64,000 nt of DNA from Meconema thalassinum (GCA_946902985.2 OX336393.1:358652779-358716778), one strand, 5' to 3'; counted from the first letter of the stretch, positions 24,756 through 34,789 are shown. Made by a program: numbers and translations. Notes: a model not told the origin generated them from the sequence alone.

Positions 24756-24756
24756 G

Positions 24757-25260
24757 GTCGCCATCTCTACACCCTACCGATCAGCTGATCAATCGTTAAG
24801 AGTCGCTGTACGATGGGATGTACATTAAGATGGCAGTGTCAAATGTGGACAGTGTGGTTTCTCTGGAGGGAGGGCGTGACAGCTTCAGACATCCACATGA
24901 GATTAGCAGCCATGTGCGGGGAGACAGCACAAAGTCGCCAGACCATTGCCACCATTCGTGAACTAGGGTTTACTGTGTTGCCTCATATCCTCCATATTCG
25001 CCGTATCTGGCTCCTGGCGACTATCCCCTATTCGACGCAATGAAAGAGGGCATGCGGGATAAGAAGTTCACCACCAATGACGAACTCCATGCAGTTGTCA
25101 AACAGTGGCACCGGGATACCCCCAAAGAATGGTTTGCTACGCAAATACGTAAGCAGCCAGAACGATGGACAAAGTGCATAGACATTCACGGAGAATACCT
25201 GTAATGTAATCTAAATGAGTTTGTTCAATAAATGGTTCCTGTGAACGAAAAACAATTGTA
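24757..25260 (+). pseudogene. Internally deleted mariner-like transposase
   Basis: The 5' part reads like a mariner N-terminal helix-turn-helix (WREGVTASDIHMRLAAMCG, 24858-24914). It passes directly into the C-terminal block, in another frame: LPHPPYSPYLAPGDYPLFDA, then WFATQIRKQPERWTKCIDIH. The central region with the first two catalytic Asp residues is missing, and there is a frameshift near 24987. The last catalytic Asp survives (APGD), but the usual SPDL is SPYL. The frame ends with a TAA about 25202. It is a deletion derivative incapable of transposition. Confidence 0.8.
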
Positions 25261-25288
25261 ACATTTTTGAATGTCCCAAGTAGCCTAA

Positions 25289-25393
25289 TGCCCGTTGCTC
25301 ACGGTAAAATTTTCCTTCAAATTTATTGTACAATAATTTAATTTTATAAAATTTATGTTGCTCACGGCCAAATTCAAGTTTTATAAAACCTTT
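25289..25393 (+). repeat. Left terminal inverted repeat of the Harbinger-like element
   Basis: Aligns end to end with the reverse complement of 31736-31836. The outermost 16 bases match at 15 positions and the arms share alternating AT-rich blocks. Two direct copies of TTGCTCACGG (25294 and about 25358) may be transposase-binding sites. Confidence 0.8.
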
Positions 25394-25547
25394 CATATAA
25401 CTTTCCATAAAATAGGACATGTGCTATTCCGTAAAATTAATTTTACGAAACGAACCAATCAGGGAAGCTGACATGAAGATGATGCTGGCGCCACGTGGTG
25501 AGAAGATTGTGAAGCTTGGTTGTAAACACACTCTTCGAAAATAAAAC

Positions 25548-25571
25548 ATGGAGGACGGTTGTCGTTTGGGG
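25548..25571 (+). other. Possible first coding exon of the Harbinger-like element
   Basis: ATGGAGGACGGTTGTCG encodes a short MEDG start and runs into a donor-like GGTAAAAT at 25571-25578. It lies just inside the left TIR, where a first exon of the MADF protein could be. This is inferred only from position and splice-like sequence. Confidence 0.25.
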
Positions 25572-25782
25572 GTAAAATTTACAGTCGAATCGCATTATTA
25601 ACGCAAAGCGGTCATGAAACTTGCTTTAAGTACATTTGAAAATATGCGTGGTACTGAATGAATTCATTCCAATCAATATTTAAGATATAATTGTAATAAT
25701 TGGATATTTAACCAAACGCGCTGATAAGAAGCGCAACAAGTTGCTGCAAAATTCGTTGGAAAAGTGTGCTAGAGGCAAGTGC

Positions 25783-25803
25783 CTTACTAGTCGTGGCCGA
25801 GTG
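25783..25803 (+). repeat. 5' half of a tRNA-like sequence split by a LINE
   Basis: TAGTCGTGGCCGAGTG is the start and A box of a tRNA-like promoter. Joined to GGTATCGCGC at 30512 it puts the A box 31 bases before the B box, the normal spacing in a tRNA. The LINE lies between the halves. Confidence 0.6.
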
Positions 25804-25981
25804 AGGTGCGTGTGTGCGCGCTGTGTGACCGCATTGGAAGAGTGTACGTTTCCTAATACCGGTGCTTCCGATAGTTCCACGGGTGTACTGACCTTCCGTG
25901 TGTCATTCGAACAATACTTTTTCAAGTAGTGTTCCAGATAGGACAACAAAACCAGGAACCCAGAAAACCCCGCTGAAAATC

Positions 25982-27073
25982 ATGTCCGGATACCAGAGGA
26001 AAAACACCGTACGCTGTCAATGGACCAGGCAGAGTTCTCGCCCCACACCAGGAGAAATTCACCACTGGATTAGCGATACCCTCCGGTTGACTGTCGACCA
26101 AGTAGAAGCCATCCAGTTAAATGCGCAAGAAAGAACCATGTACATCAAGGTAATCAGCATATCTACTTATCAGAAATTACTAAATACTTTTGCAGCTCCT
26201 ATTAAATTTCAGTATGACTCAGGCGAAATGACTAATGTTAAGCTCTCCACAGCAGATTCAAATTTTACCACAGTGCGTATATTTAATGTCCCACTCAAAG
26301 TTCCCCCTGAAATTTTCAAATCCGTCCTGTCGAAATATGGCATTGTGAGTGACGTCAGGAAAGAACAATGGTCTTCTGCTTATCAGTTCCCGGTGTATAA
26401 TGGAATACGTGCAGTCACTATCCCCTCCACTGAGACTTTTGGTGGCCATTCTGGCTATATATCGTATAATGGACAGAAACAGACCTTTATAATTTGCAAT
26501 GCTAACACACATCTACGTATCAACTGCCCAAAGAAAATGATTCCCCTCGGTATAACTCCTACACAACAACGACGTGTCCAATACTCGGAAATTGTGACAC
26601 AGCAAACGTCACGTGAAAACATGCTTATTGATCAGTCAGATGGGACAACAGCAGAAATGGCCTCGGACACACATGACGCAGAACTGGTACCTTGCACTGA
26701 CCAGATCAGCGAGCCACAGAGTGCCCCTGTGCTATCGGCAACCTGTATGACAGCCTTAGAACTAACTCTGCCGTCACTACAGGCTGCCACAGAAATTTTG
26801 TCTTCACTACCCCCACCTTCTCTGGTACCTACCGACTCACTTAAGCAGGTTGATCGGGGATCTGAGAACGTATCTAAGAAGATTAAAACAAATGCCTCGA
26901 TTGCCGTACCAGCCCCGAAGAATCAAACTGATTCAACAAACGTCCCCGCAGCTCTGAAAAAGAAACAAAATCTTCATTCTACGTCATCTAGGGACCCACG
27001 AACGCTCTCAAACGCTGACAGCCGGCTTATGAATGGCAGTCATAAGGAACTATCTCAACCTAATTTGACATAG
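25982..27073 (+). CDS. LINE ORF1 protein (nucleic-acid-binding)
   Basis: An open frame of about 363 codons from ATG at 25982 to TAG at 27071-27073. Upstream in-frame sequence lacks another ATG. The N-terminal half has an RRM-like layout (FTTVRIFNVPLKVPPEIFKS). After it comes a single zinc-knuckle-like stretch (FIICNANTHLRINCPKK) whose first Cys appears to be missing. The C-terminal third is Ser/Thr/Pro-rich and probably disordered. ORF1 proteins of this group bind the LINE RNA and act as chaperones. The intact frame suggests fairly recent insertion, although ORF2 is broken. Confidence 0.75.
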   Translation: MSGYQRKNTVRCQWTRQSSRPTPGEIHHWISDTLRLTVDQVEAIQLNAQERTMYIKVISISTYQKLLNTFAAPIKFQYDSGEMTNVKLSTADSNFTTVRIFNVPLKVPPEIFKSVLSKYGIVSDVRKEQWSSAYQFPVYNGIRAVTIPSTETFGGHSGYISYNGQKQTFIICNANTHLRINCPKKMIPLGITPTQQRRVQYSEIVTQQTSRENMLIDQSDGTTAEMASDTHDAELVPCTDQISEPQSAPVLSATCMTALELTLPSLQAATEILSSLPPPSLVPTDSLKQVDRGSENVSKKIKTNASIAVPAPKNQTDSTNVPAALKKKQNLHSTSSRDPRTLSNADSRLMNGSHKELSQPNLT

Positions 27074-27128
27074 TGCACCAGTATATTTCTCATCCGTGTC
27101 TTTTTTTTTCTCGAGTCCACCTTCCAGT

Positions 27129-28184
27129 ATGTCTAGCACAGCTTTTATACTTCTCTTAATGGCGCAATTTCTCACTGTGGCCACTGTGAATACCAATGTA
27201 ATAGAATGCCCTCTGAAATTTCAACTGTTGGAGAGATTCCTTAGAGATGCAGACATTGACATTGCCTTCATTCAAGAAGTTGCTATACCCTGTTTGCCCA
27301 TATCTGCCTTCTACAAACAATACATCAATACCGGTACTACGAATAGAGGGACCGGATTCCTCATAAGACATGATATCCCAGTCGAAGGTGTGCTATGTCA
27401 TCCATCAGGACGTATAATATCTGGACACATAAACAATACCACCCTGATAAATGTATATGCCCCATCCGGGTCCAATAAACGTGTGGAACGGAAAATGTTC
27501 TTTCAACAGAGTATACTGCCTCATATGCACGACGTTAAGGAAAAACTTATTCTTGCAGGGGATTTCAATTGTATTCAACGCCCAGAGGATTCCACTAGTC
27601 CATACCAAGGTGTCAACCCGGCTCTCAGGACCCTCCCTACCTCTCTACACCTCATTGATGCTGTGGATAGTTTAAGGGTGCCCCTGCCCCATTACACCTG
27701 TATAAGTCACAACTCCTCATCACGAATTGACCGCATCTACTTTTCCCAGGAACTTATCCAGCCTAGACGATATGAAGTGATACCTGCCAGTTTCACTAAC
27801 CATCATGCAGTCGTATGTACAATCTCTTACCCCCATTCCATATTTCACATAGGAAGAGGTTATTGGAAACTGAATTGCTCGCTGTTACTGGAGGAGGAAT
27901 GCCAAGATACTTTCAGACAACACTGGACTCGATGGGTCCAACAAAAATGCAACTTTCGCGACTGTGCAGACCGGTGGGATATTTTAGTTAAACCAGGGAT
28001 CCGCCGCGTCTTTAAGAACATATCCTACCAACGAGGTCGGGAAAGACGGGATACAGTTGAATTTTACTATCGAGTTCTTCGCCAGCTCCAGCAAAGATCT
28101 GATGCTGGGGAGCGTATGTATGACCAGATTCGGGAATTAAAACCAAGCTCCTGTCTCTACAGCAACGAACGCTCGCTCATATAA
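27129..28184 (+). pseudogene. LINE ORF2, endonuclease part
   Basis: An AP-endonuclease-like domain read from the first ATG at 27129. Motifs visible in order are a TVNTN start, FIQEVA, INVYAPSG, ILAGDFNCI (27549-27575), SSSRIDRIYFS and FTNHHAVVCT, where canonical elements have SDH. These are the metal and phosphate contacts of the APE-type nuclease that nicks the target. After residue ~335 the frame is lost near 28138-28145 (AAAACC run), and the continuation lies in the frame of 28187-30454. The separation of ORF1 and ORF2 is about 55 bp. Confidence 0.8.
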
Positions 28185-28186
28185 AC

Positions 28187-30454
28187 GTGGCTTTAAAAGA
28201 TCGTGCTGTGCTCCCGGACGAAAGTGCAAGTGTATACCATATCGCCAAAGGACAACGAGAGCGGCAACGTAAATATATCCACCGCCTCCGCACCAGTACT
28301 GGAAGTGTCGCCACCTCCCCTGACGCTATACGTAGTGAAATATCATTATTTTATCAACGGTTCTACGCTAAGGCTCCAATTGATCCACAGCAGGTGACCC
28401 TATTGCTTTCATCTTGCAGTACCCAACTATCTCCGGACAACAAAACTCTGCTCAGAGCGGATATTACGGATGAAGAGATTCACTCTGTGGTTAAGCACCT
28501 CCCAAATAACCGCTCACCTGGCATTGATGGACTGCCATATGAACTGTATAAACACTTCTGGCCTCTCATTGGCAAAGAATTTTGTCACGTCTTGCGTACC
28601 ATTCTCCAACGCCGTGCTCTTTGTCAATCACATCACGAGGGTACCATAGTCCTCATACCAAAAACATCCTCTCCCATGGCAGTTGGTGACTTCCGACCAG
28701 TTACTCTGCTCTGCAGTGATTATAAAGTCCTTACCAAAGTACATGCATGCCGATTGAAGACTGTTCTACATGATATCATTGGTGATGAACAATGTTGCAG
28801 TATTCCTGGAAGAACTCTGTTAACAAACTTAGCGATACTACGGGACCTACACCTAATAGCCGAAATGCTCCCCACTGAGCCAATGAGTTTTCTCACCTTA
28901 GATCTTGATAAAGCTTTCGACCGCATCAGTCATGAATACTTGTACATGGTCTTGCAGCACTTTGAATTTCCTGCAATCCTTATTGACTACATTCGTATGA
29001 TAAATTGTAATGCTACGTCTCGAGTGCTCGTCAACGGTTTTCTTTCCCCTCTGATTCCAATACAATGATCAGTTAGGCAAGGATGTCCGCTTTCCATGCT
29101 ACTTTTTGTCATTGGCCTTGAACCGTTCATTCGGACTACCCAGGTGAAGCTACAGGGCTACAAACTGTCCACACATGTTTTTGGCATGTGCGCCTATGCT
29201 GATGACGTATCAATATTGATCCGCAATAATGAAGACACCTCCCACATCGATAGCGTCCTTCAGCTTTACCATATCGCCTCTGGAGCACAATCCAACCCCC
29301 AGAAAACTGCTTTGCTTCCGCTCAATACTAACTCAGTGATTACCCAACAGCCCTGGTTCCGGATAGTAAATGAGGTGAAAATTCTTGGCATTACCTGGAA
29401 GCAATTGCTTCTGGACACAGTGCAAGCAAACTGGACTAAGGTCATTGCCAAAGTTAGGGGTGTGCTGATCCAATTTGGTCAAAGAAACCTCAATATAGTG
29501 AAACGGGTCATGGTCCGCAACGTGTTTGCGCTCTCTAAAATATGGTATGTCGCACAACTTTTCCCACTTCCCAAAATGTTTGAGAGCCAATTGTCAAAAT
29601 ATACAGGTTGGTTTATATGGCAAGGATTTTTGATCCGAGTACAACGGGAACAGTTGTATCTCCCATCCCGGCAAGGCGGGCTAGGGCTAACAGCTCATGG
29701 CATGAAATGCCGTGCACTCCTCTGCAAGAACGATATCACCATTCTTTCCCAACATGACACTTTTACGAAAGCGCTATACAAAGATATTCGAAACACAGCC
29801 CGTGGTTGTGATAGAGCTTTGCCGAAGATATTTAGGGACCATCAACAGCACCTTCTGGAAACTGTTCGCCAAATGCCTTCAGGGACTGTTCCAACGACGA
29901 AAAGTATTTATAACATGTTGCGGCAAGTGGTACACTCCAAACCGCGAATCGAGGCCACCACCCTCTACGTCCATTGGCCCACTGTTTGGAAAACTTTTGG
30001 GGCTATGACCATTTCTTCTGCTGTACACTCCCAGGTTTTTATCTTCCTCAACGATCTCATCCCAACGGCTCTACGGCGATATGCCATCCGTCTTGAAGCT
30101 TACCCATGGTGTACTATATGTGGTCAAACTGATACGGCGATACACCGCTTCACATCAAGCACGCGAGTTGCCTCCACGTGGCTGTGGTGTAAGGGAAAAG
30201 TATGTCAACTATTAAATGTGCCCACGGATGACCTTGATGACGGGAAGTTGATTCGTTTGTCGGTGACCGCCTTCCCCCAAATTAAACAGACTGCCATTGT
30301 GTGGATAATGGGCCAATATGTACACTTCGTGATGGACAATGATCAACATTTCTCGTTCCTGGATCTCAGGTATCACCTGCAGAAAGAGCGTTGGAAGCTC
30401 AGTGAAAGTGGACAATTGTACGATAAATATGGACACTATCTGGATTTTCTGTGA
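28187..30454 (+). pseudogene. LINE ORF2, reverse transcriptase and C-terminal part
   Basis: The frame carries RT motifs NNRSPGIDGLPYELYKHFW, LIPKTSSPMAVGDFRPVTLL, SIPGRTLLTN, LTLDLDKAFDRISH, then an in-frame TGA at 29066-29068 just before VRQGCPLSML. It continues with CAYADDVSIL (YADD at 29195-29206) and a tail ending at 30454. The tail contains PWCTICGQTDTAIHRF, a CCHC-like finger frequent in L1/Tx1 elements. The only breaks seen are the frameshift near 28140 and this TGA, probably CGA to TGA. Catalytic residues are otherwise intact. Confidence 0.85.
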
Positions 30455-30509
30455 TGTAATAGTATGGTATTTATCATATCTGAAATTCTGTAATTCTGTA
30501 GAGAGCTAA

Positions 30510-30580
30510 TAAAAAAAGTGGTATCGCGCTCGCTTGCTGATTTGAAGATCCCGGGTTCAAGGCTATCCAGGGGCGGGGAT
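30510..30580 (+). repeat. 3' half of the split tRNA-like sequence
   Basis: GTGGTATCGCGCTCGCTTGC leads to the B-box-like CCCGGGTTCAAGGC and a T-rich stretch. It follows the LINE poly-A directly. The T stem does not close, so the original was probably a SINE head or tRNA pseudogene, not a working tRNA gene. Confidence 0.6.
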
Positions 30581-31100
30581 TTTTACTTCCTTTTAATTAT
30601 TTTATAATTTCCTCCTTACGTCGTACAGCAATATTGCAACTTTGTTTTGTGTTTTCTCCCTTTTAAAATTCTCAATTTCCCTAAATACTGTAACCATGGA
30701 CGGATACCATTCGTGATAACTATTAGAATTTAAATAGTTAAATATTTATCCCAGAATAATAACAATAATAATATGACACGTTCTGTATTTACTGGATATA
30801 GCTAGCGCTTATCACACAGACGCCGTTTAAAGAAAATATAGTTTAATTCTGATGTATTTATTCGTAGGCCTATCCACATAACAAATCTACTTGTTTATAT
30901 TGCCCCTAGGATATCTACCTGAACAAGAAAAGCAATCAGATTGGTTGTTGTACTCAAACGTCCATGAAAACTGCCAGGAAAAATGGCACCTGTTCAATTT
31001 CGTAAGTTGTTTGGAAGCTATAATGGAAGGCAAAACCTAGCATGGAAGGTACATATCACACGGTGCTAGACGCGTCTATACCAGCGTGTATACCAGTACT
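30581..31100. other. Noncoding interior of the Harbinger-like element
   Basis: AT-rich sequence between the split tRNA-like unit and the MADF-like exon. No frame or motif recognised. It may be intron. Confidence 0.4.
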
Positions 31101-31123
31101 GTTAGAAGCTTTCATACTAACTA

Positions 31124-31390
31124 GTGTCGTGTGATACGGGCTCCCAAGCTGTTAGTGTTTTACTGGACGAGTACCAGAAATATCAGTGTTTGTACGAGGT
31201 TAAAACGCCCATATACCACAATAGAAATGCAAGAAGGGAGGCAGAAATCTCAATCGCCGAATATGTTTCACAAATTCGACCGAACACAAGCCAGGCTGAT
31301 GTGAAGGCGAAGATAAACGGGTTTCTAACTCACTTGCAGTCTCATTTCAGGAGAAATGCCTTGCCTCATGTTAAGTGTCCTGTCGAATAA
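31124..31390 (+). pseudogene. MADF-domain-like exon of the Harbinger-like element
   Basis: The translated stretch SVLLDEYQKYQCLYEVKTPI, then YHNRNARREAEISIAEYV and a helix ending LQSHFRRN, matches a MADF (Adf-1 type Myb/SANT-like) DNA-binding domain. Its pattern is L...Y..YPCLY..K...Y..R..R..A...I. PIF/Harbinger elements commonly encode such a second DNA-binding protein beside the transposase. There is no ATG in the exon, and a stop lies just upstream (31118-31120). It probably starts at a splice acceptor near CTAG (31121-31124). The frame stops at 31390. No transposase accompanies it. Confidence 0.6.
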
Positions 31391-31735
31391 TTTTGGGACC
31401 AACGAGATCTAGGAGTTTTTTAAAACTGCTTTCCTCCATTCTTAGAAAATTCCTATATGAATTCTGATCTCTAACCTCAACTCATTTTCGACCAAGGAGA
31501 GTATTCCTCTACTCTTCTCTTCTTTTTATCCATTCCCGACTCCAAGACTTCCTAGCATTTCTTTTCTTCCTTTTTACCACTGTACGACATTTAATTGTAG
31601 CTAAAGCAGCAATTGTTGCAATATTTGCTTTGTTTGTTGGAGCCATACTCTCAAACCAATGTGTTTTGAACAGCTGATTCTTGGTTCAGAAGTTTATCGG
31701 TAGATGGCGATCCTGATACATCCACGGATTTTATA

Positions 31736-31836
31736 AAATAATTTTACCGTGAACAACACAGCTTTCTTTCGTCAAATTTTTATAAAATTAGTTGTAAAAT
31801 AAATTTTAAGAAACATTTTACTGTGAGCAACGGGCA
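31736..31836 (-). repeat. Right terminal inverted repeat of the Harbinger-like element
   Basis: Inverse of 25289-25393. The doubled motif is seen as CCGTGAACAACA and CTGTGAGCAACG. It is followed by the TAA target duplication. Confidence 0.8.
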
Positions 31837-32094
31837 TAATTATTCATTGTACCCCGCCCAATCATTGGACAAGTTTGTGCTGACCAACTAAAGAGTTACA
31901 ACTGACATTCCGCTCGTCTACAAAATCCTCAGATAGCTTAGCCCCATTATTTAGCACTGCGCCTTAGCTAGATAATCTACCGCTCTCGGTATTGACTTGC
32001 TATATAGAATATAGCAAATACGGTGAACTCTATGGCATAACATTCACGTAGAGTATGTCGTGCAGAACCGAGTTCCATTCCCTACTCCATTAAC

Positions 32095-32270
32095 AAATGT
32101 AAATCTGGTCTGAGGGTTGGAACGGGGTTCATTCAGACTCGTGAAAGGATTCTCACCTTAGCCATCCTAGTAGAGTTTTACCGAGGTTTGCCCACATAAA
32201 CTAAGCGAATGCCGGCATGGTGCCTAAATTAAGGTCACGCCTAACTTCTACACACATCCTAACCCCAAAC
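32095..32270 (+). repeat. Truncated SINE body
   Basis: GGTCTGAGGGTTGGAACGGG through ATGCCGGCATGGTGCCTAAA parallels the body of the SINE that follows at 32380-32530 (GGTGAGGGCTGGAACGG ... ATGCCGGGTCGATGCC). The tRNA head is missing. Confidence 0.6.
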
Positions 32271-32274
32271 ACAA

Positions 32275-32796
32275 ATGCACACATGTCCGTCTCATTGCGT
32301 ACTGGATAGCATTCTTGGCTGTCACCACAAGGGCTCGTGTTTGATTCCTGTTTCAGCCAAGAAATCTAATTATGGGGTGAGGGCTGGAACGGCGTACACT
32401 CAGCCCCGTGATGGAAAAGTGAGAACAGGAGGGTTTAATTCCTATCTTAGCCAACCTGGAAGTTGTTTCCGTGGCTTTCCACTTCCACTCCAGGCAAATG
32501 CCGGGTCGATGCCTAATTTAAAACCACGGCCGATTCCTCCCCAAATCCTCCCTCAATTTCAAATACATACACTAGTAAAGTGATCACAGTGACACAGGTT
32601 ATCAGGAAAATTCTACACACACCTAACTACATGGGGCTACATGACCTAGAAGTCGCAAAGCCCCTAAAAGAATCAACAACAACAAATTCACACTCTAGTT
32701 GAGCCTTCACAATGACACAGGTTATCAGGCAGATTCCAGAGTCACATACACACACACACCCAAGCACACGGGGCTAACTGACCACGATGTCGCAAA
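32275..32796 (+). mobile_element. Composite tRNA-derived SINE with doubled tail
   Basis: The head is ATTGCGTACTGGATAGCATTC (A-box-like) and CTCGTGTTTGATTCCTG (B-box-like). The body follows (32375-32560), then two tandem tail modules. Each runs from GACACAGGTTATCAG to GTCGCAAAGCCC (about 32590-32670 and 32713-32800), with a CAACAACAA stretch between. The last bases of the second module form part of the Penelope target-site duplication, so this SINE was present before the Penelope insertion. Confidence 0.75.
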
Positions 32797-32809
32797 GCCC
32801 ATAAATTAA
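32797..32809. repeat. Target-site duplication, left
   Basis: GCCCATAAATTAA, identical to 42821-42833. It overlaps the end of the SINE on the left. Confidence 0.8.
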
Positions 32810-32955
32810 CATTGTGAGGTTTGAAGCCATTTTTCAGTGTTGCCTAAGTAAACAAAAGTTTGGTGCTTTTCAGTCGGTCAACACGAATGTACCCAAATAG
32901 AGCTGGGTTATGCCCTGATCCTGAAATAAATTACATAAGATTAATAAATACACCA

Positions 32956-32996
32956 GGATGACCAGTTTCGATCGTCAAGCGATCATCATCAGATCC
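32956..32996 (-). ncRNA. Hammerhead ribozyme of the minus-strand Penelope copy
   Basis: On the minus strand GGAT (stem I) precedes CTGATGA. A 5-bp stem II follows (GATCG/CGATC with loop CTTGA), then GAAAC, a very short stem III, the cleavage triplet GTC, and ATCC closing stem I. All invariant core bases of a hammerhead are present and the whole unit is identical to 42673-42713. Hammerheads with minimal stem III are established components of Penelope-like element terminal repeats. Confidence 0.8.
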
Positions 32997-33635
32997 ATTA
33001 CACTTAGGCTATAACATCTATGTTTGAGAATACAGGTAAAAAATATATACAATATGTACAATTATTTAGTTGCAGTGTTGGTAATGCAACAGTCGGTGTA
33101 TGTTAAATGTGGTATATCTAATGTTAGGTACACTTCTAAAATAGTGATGAAAATCCGGAATTTGTCTGTTAGGGGTGATTATATGGTTTGACAAAATCAA
33201 CTATGGTTATACTGAAATAATGCAAGCTTATACTTATCGAGTTGTCTCTTTAACTCGAACTTGAAGCAGTTGACGTGTTGCCATAGACACCAGTTGTAGT
33301 CGACTAACCCCGAGTGTTCGCTGGGTGGAACTGGTTTTCCCCTTCCTCCCCCTTTAGTTGCTATGTTCTTCCAGAGGTCAGTGCCATGTATATTTGTGTG
33401 ACTTTGCCAAATCTAGATAAAAGTGTATGCTATTGAATGCAGGAGTCTGCAACTACTAAAGACCGTGGAACTATCTTCGCCACGCATGGGCTAAAAAGCC
33501 ATCGATACTGAGCGGTACACGGTCTATTGAAGACGTCCCGGCACCTTTAATACTGCCGCGCATATCTGCCTAGGTTTATTGCAGAAAAATGTACATAGTA
33601 CACCTGATCCAATTAACATTTACCTATAAACACCG

Positions 33636-34244
33636 CTATTTCCCCCCCCCTTTTTTATCTAGCTTGGCTGTATCGCTAAGTTGTGTCTTGTTTTCGACAG
33701 GGTGTGTTTTTAGTAGTGCGAAAAGGGGTGAACTCTCCATAAAAGTGTGTTCATTTAGATTGTTGGGATTGTTTTGTTTGGCTAGGTGAATCTCGATTGC
33801 TTCTTTTATGTCGAGAGCTCTGCCTTTCGATTCGTGAAGAATTATTTTTAGATCAGTCTCGTTTTTAGTGAAGCTGTGCCCCGTGTCACACATATGTTCG
33901 CATACGGCTGAATGTGTTCCGTATCTTATCGCATTCCTATGTTCATTATAACGTGTATCTACTCGTCTTCCGCTCTGTCCAATGTAATTAGCTTGACAAC
34001 CAATGTCTTGGCATGTAATAGAATATACCCCTGACTTTGAATACGGGTCTTGTTTATTTAGATTGCTATTTTGCAGGTGCCTGCCGGTCGTATTATTCGT
34101 TGTGAATGCTATTTTTATGCCTTGCTTTTTGAATAGATTAGTGATTTTATATGTGTGCTCGTTCACATAGTTGAAGTGCGCGAATTTTTTCTCATTAATG
34201 TCCGGTTTTGGAATCATTTTATCTTTATTTTTATGTTTGGCTAC
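33636..34244 (-). pseudogene. Penelope-like GIY-YIG endonuclease (minus copy)
   Basis: About 200 codons of the C-terminal domain. YSKSGVYSITCQDIGCQANY then IGQSGRRVDTRYNEHRNAI is the GIY-YIG core, with the catalytic Arg/His region in its Penelope form. CEHMCDTGHSF provides the Cys/His linker typical of the family, and HESKGRALDIKEAIEIHLAK holds the downstream conserved Glu. The upstream part of the gene is at 40402-40770, separated by the nested DNA transposon. The domain itself is open to its stop codon. Confidence 0.85.
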
Positions 34245-34247
34245 AAT

Positions 34248-34258
34248 AGGGAACATGC
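34248..34258 (+). repeat. Left short terminal inverted repeat
   Basis: AGGGAACATGC, matching AGGAACATGC read on the minus strand from 40398. Similarity does not extend clearly beyond about 11 bp. Confidence 0.65.
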
Positions 34259-34421
34259 ATGATCCGGGTTTTTTTATTTAAAATGCGCTAATCTGATTCA
34301 AAATCTCATGCAGAATTCAAAAATGTGGTCAGAATGTACGAATAATAACTTTAAACATGATAAAAATCCGAAGTAAAATACGCAAAATGTCACGTGACGC
34401 GAGTACACGATCTTATTGGTC

Positions 34422-34429
34422 TGACGTCA
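34422..34429 (+). promoter_or_regulatory. CRE-like palindrome upstream of the transposase
   Basis: TGACGTCA lies about 150 bp upstream of the transposase ATG, with CACGTGACG nearby (34391-34399). Related sites TGACGTCG (40221) and the inverse of TTACGTCA (about 40240) lie upstream of the YqaJ gene at the other end. A shared CREB/ATF-like input is an inference from the motif alone. Confidence 0.35.
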
Positions 34430-34579
34430 TCGTTTATGTTGGCGGTGTTTGAGGCGGAATAAACAGATGTTGTGCTTTGAGACACAGTACTCGTATTTCT
34501 GTTATATTTTAGTGACAGTAAACTTCGGTTCAATCTGCATTGCGTTGAGTAATTCTAAGTGTGAAGTTTTGTACTTAAC

Positions 34580-34789
34580 ATGAATTCAGCGCAGTTAGTG
34601 AGGCAGAAAGGTTATAGATGGTGTATAGTTCCAATGTGCACTAATACATCGCATGCTACTCCAGATAAGTTATTTATCAATGTTCCAAAGGACCCAAAAA
34701 CTAGGAAGAAATGGATTTTGGCGTACCGGAGAAATGTCAGTGATATATCGGAGAAGTCTACAGTTTTTTGCTGTGAAGATTATTTTAAT
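34580..34789 (+). CDS. ISL2EU transposase exon 1: THAP zinc finger (ligand mutated)
   Basis: From ATG at 34580 the exon encodes 70 residues of a THAP domain: RWCIVPMCTNTSHATPDKLF (the C-x4-C pair), VPKDPKTRKKWILAYRRN with the invariant Trp, and CCEDYFN. It runs into a perfect donor GTAAGT at 34790. THAP fingers are C2CH, but here the His of C-E-D-H-F is Tyr (TAT at 34781-34783). The zinc site is therefore probably broken by one C-to-T change. In the family this domain binds the transposon ends. Confidence 0.75.

Larger units (their letters stand above)
25804..30509 (+). mobile_element. Tx1/L1-like non-LTR retrotransposon, nearly complete
   Basis: A 4.7-kb element with a 5' untranslated region, ORF1 (25982-27073), ORF2 (27129-30454, broken) and a short 3' end finishing in ATAAAAAAA. 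GTG occurs at both junctions (25801-25803 and 30510-30512), a minimal TSD. The ORF2 motifs (SIPGRTLLTNLAILRDLHLI, RQGCPLSMLLFVIGLEPF, YADD) place it with the Tx1 branch of the L1 group by family knowledge. It sits inside a tRNA-like sequence. Some Tx1 lineages, such as Dewa, are reported to target tRNA genes. Confidence 0.75.
25289..31836. mobile_element. PIF/Harbinger-like element with TAA TSD, carrying nested insertions
   Basis: The ends are TGCCCGTTGCTCACGG and its inverse CCGTGAGCAACGGGCA-like terminus. TAA occurs immediately outside both (25286-25288 and 31837-31839), the 3-bp TSD typical of PIF/Harbinger. The inverted repeats extend about 100 bp (25289-25393 and 31736-31836) with moderate divergence. 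Each arm contains the TTGCTCACGG motif twice. Removing the nested LINE leaves about 1.8 kb, too little for a transposase. Only a MADF-like exon remains, so this is a nonautonomous or decayed copy. Confidence 0.8.

Noticed and set aside
31124..31390. Host gene for an Adf-1-like transcription factor
   Set aside because: The exon is inside Harbinger-like terminal repeats with a TSD, lacks a start codon, and no neighbouring host exons are visible.
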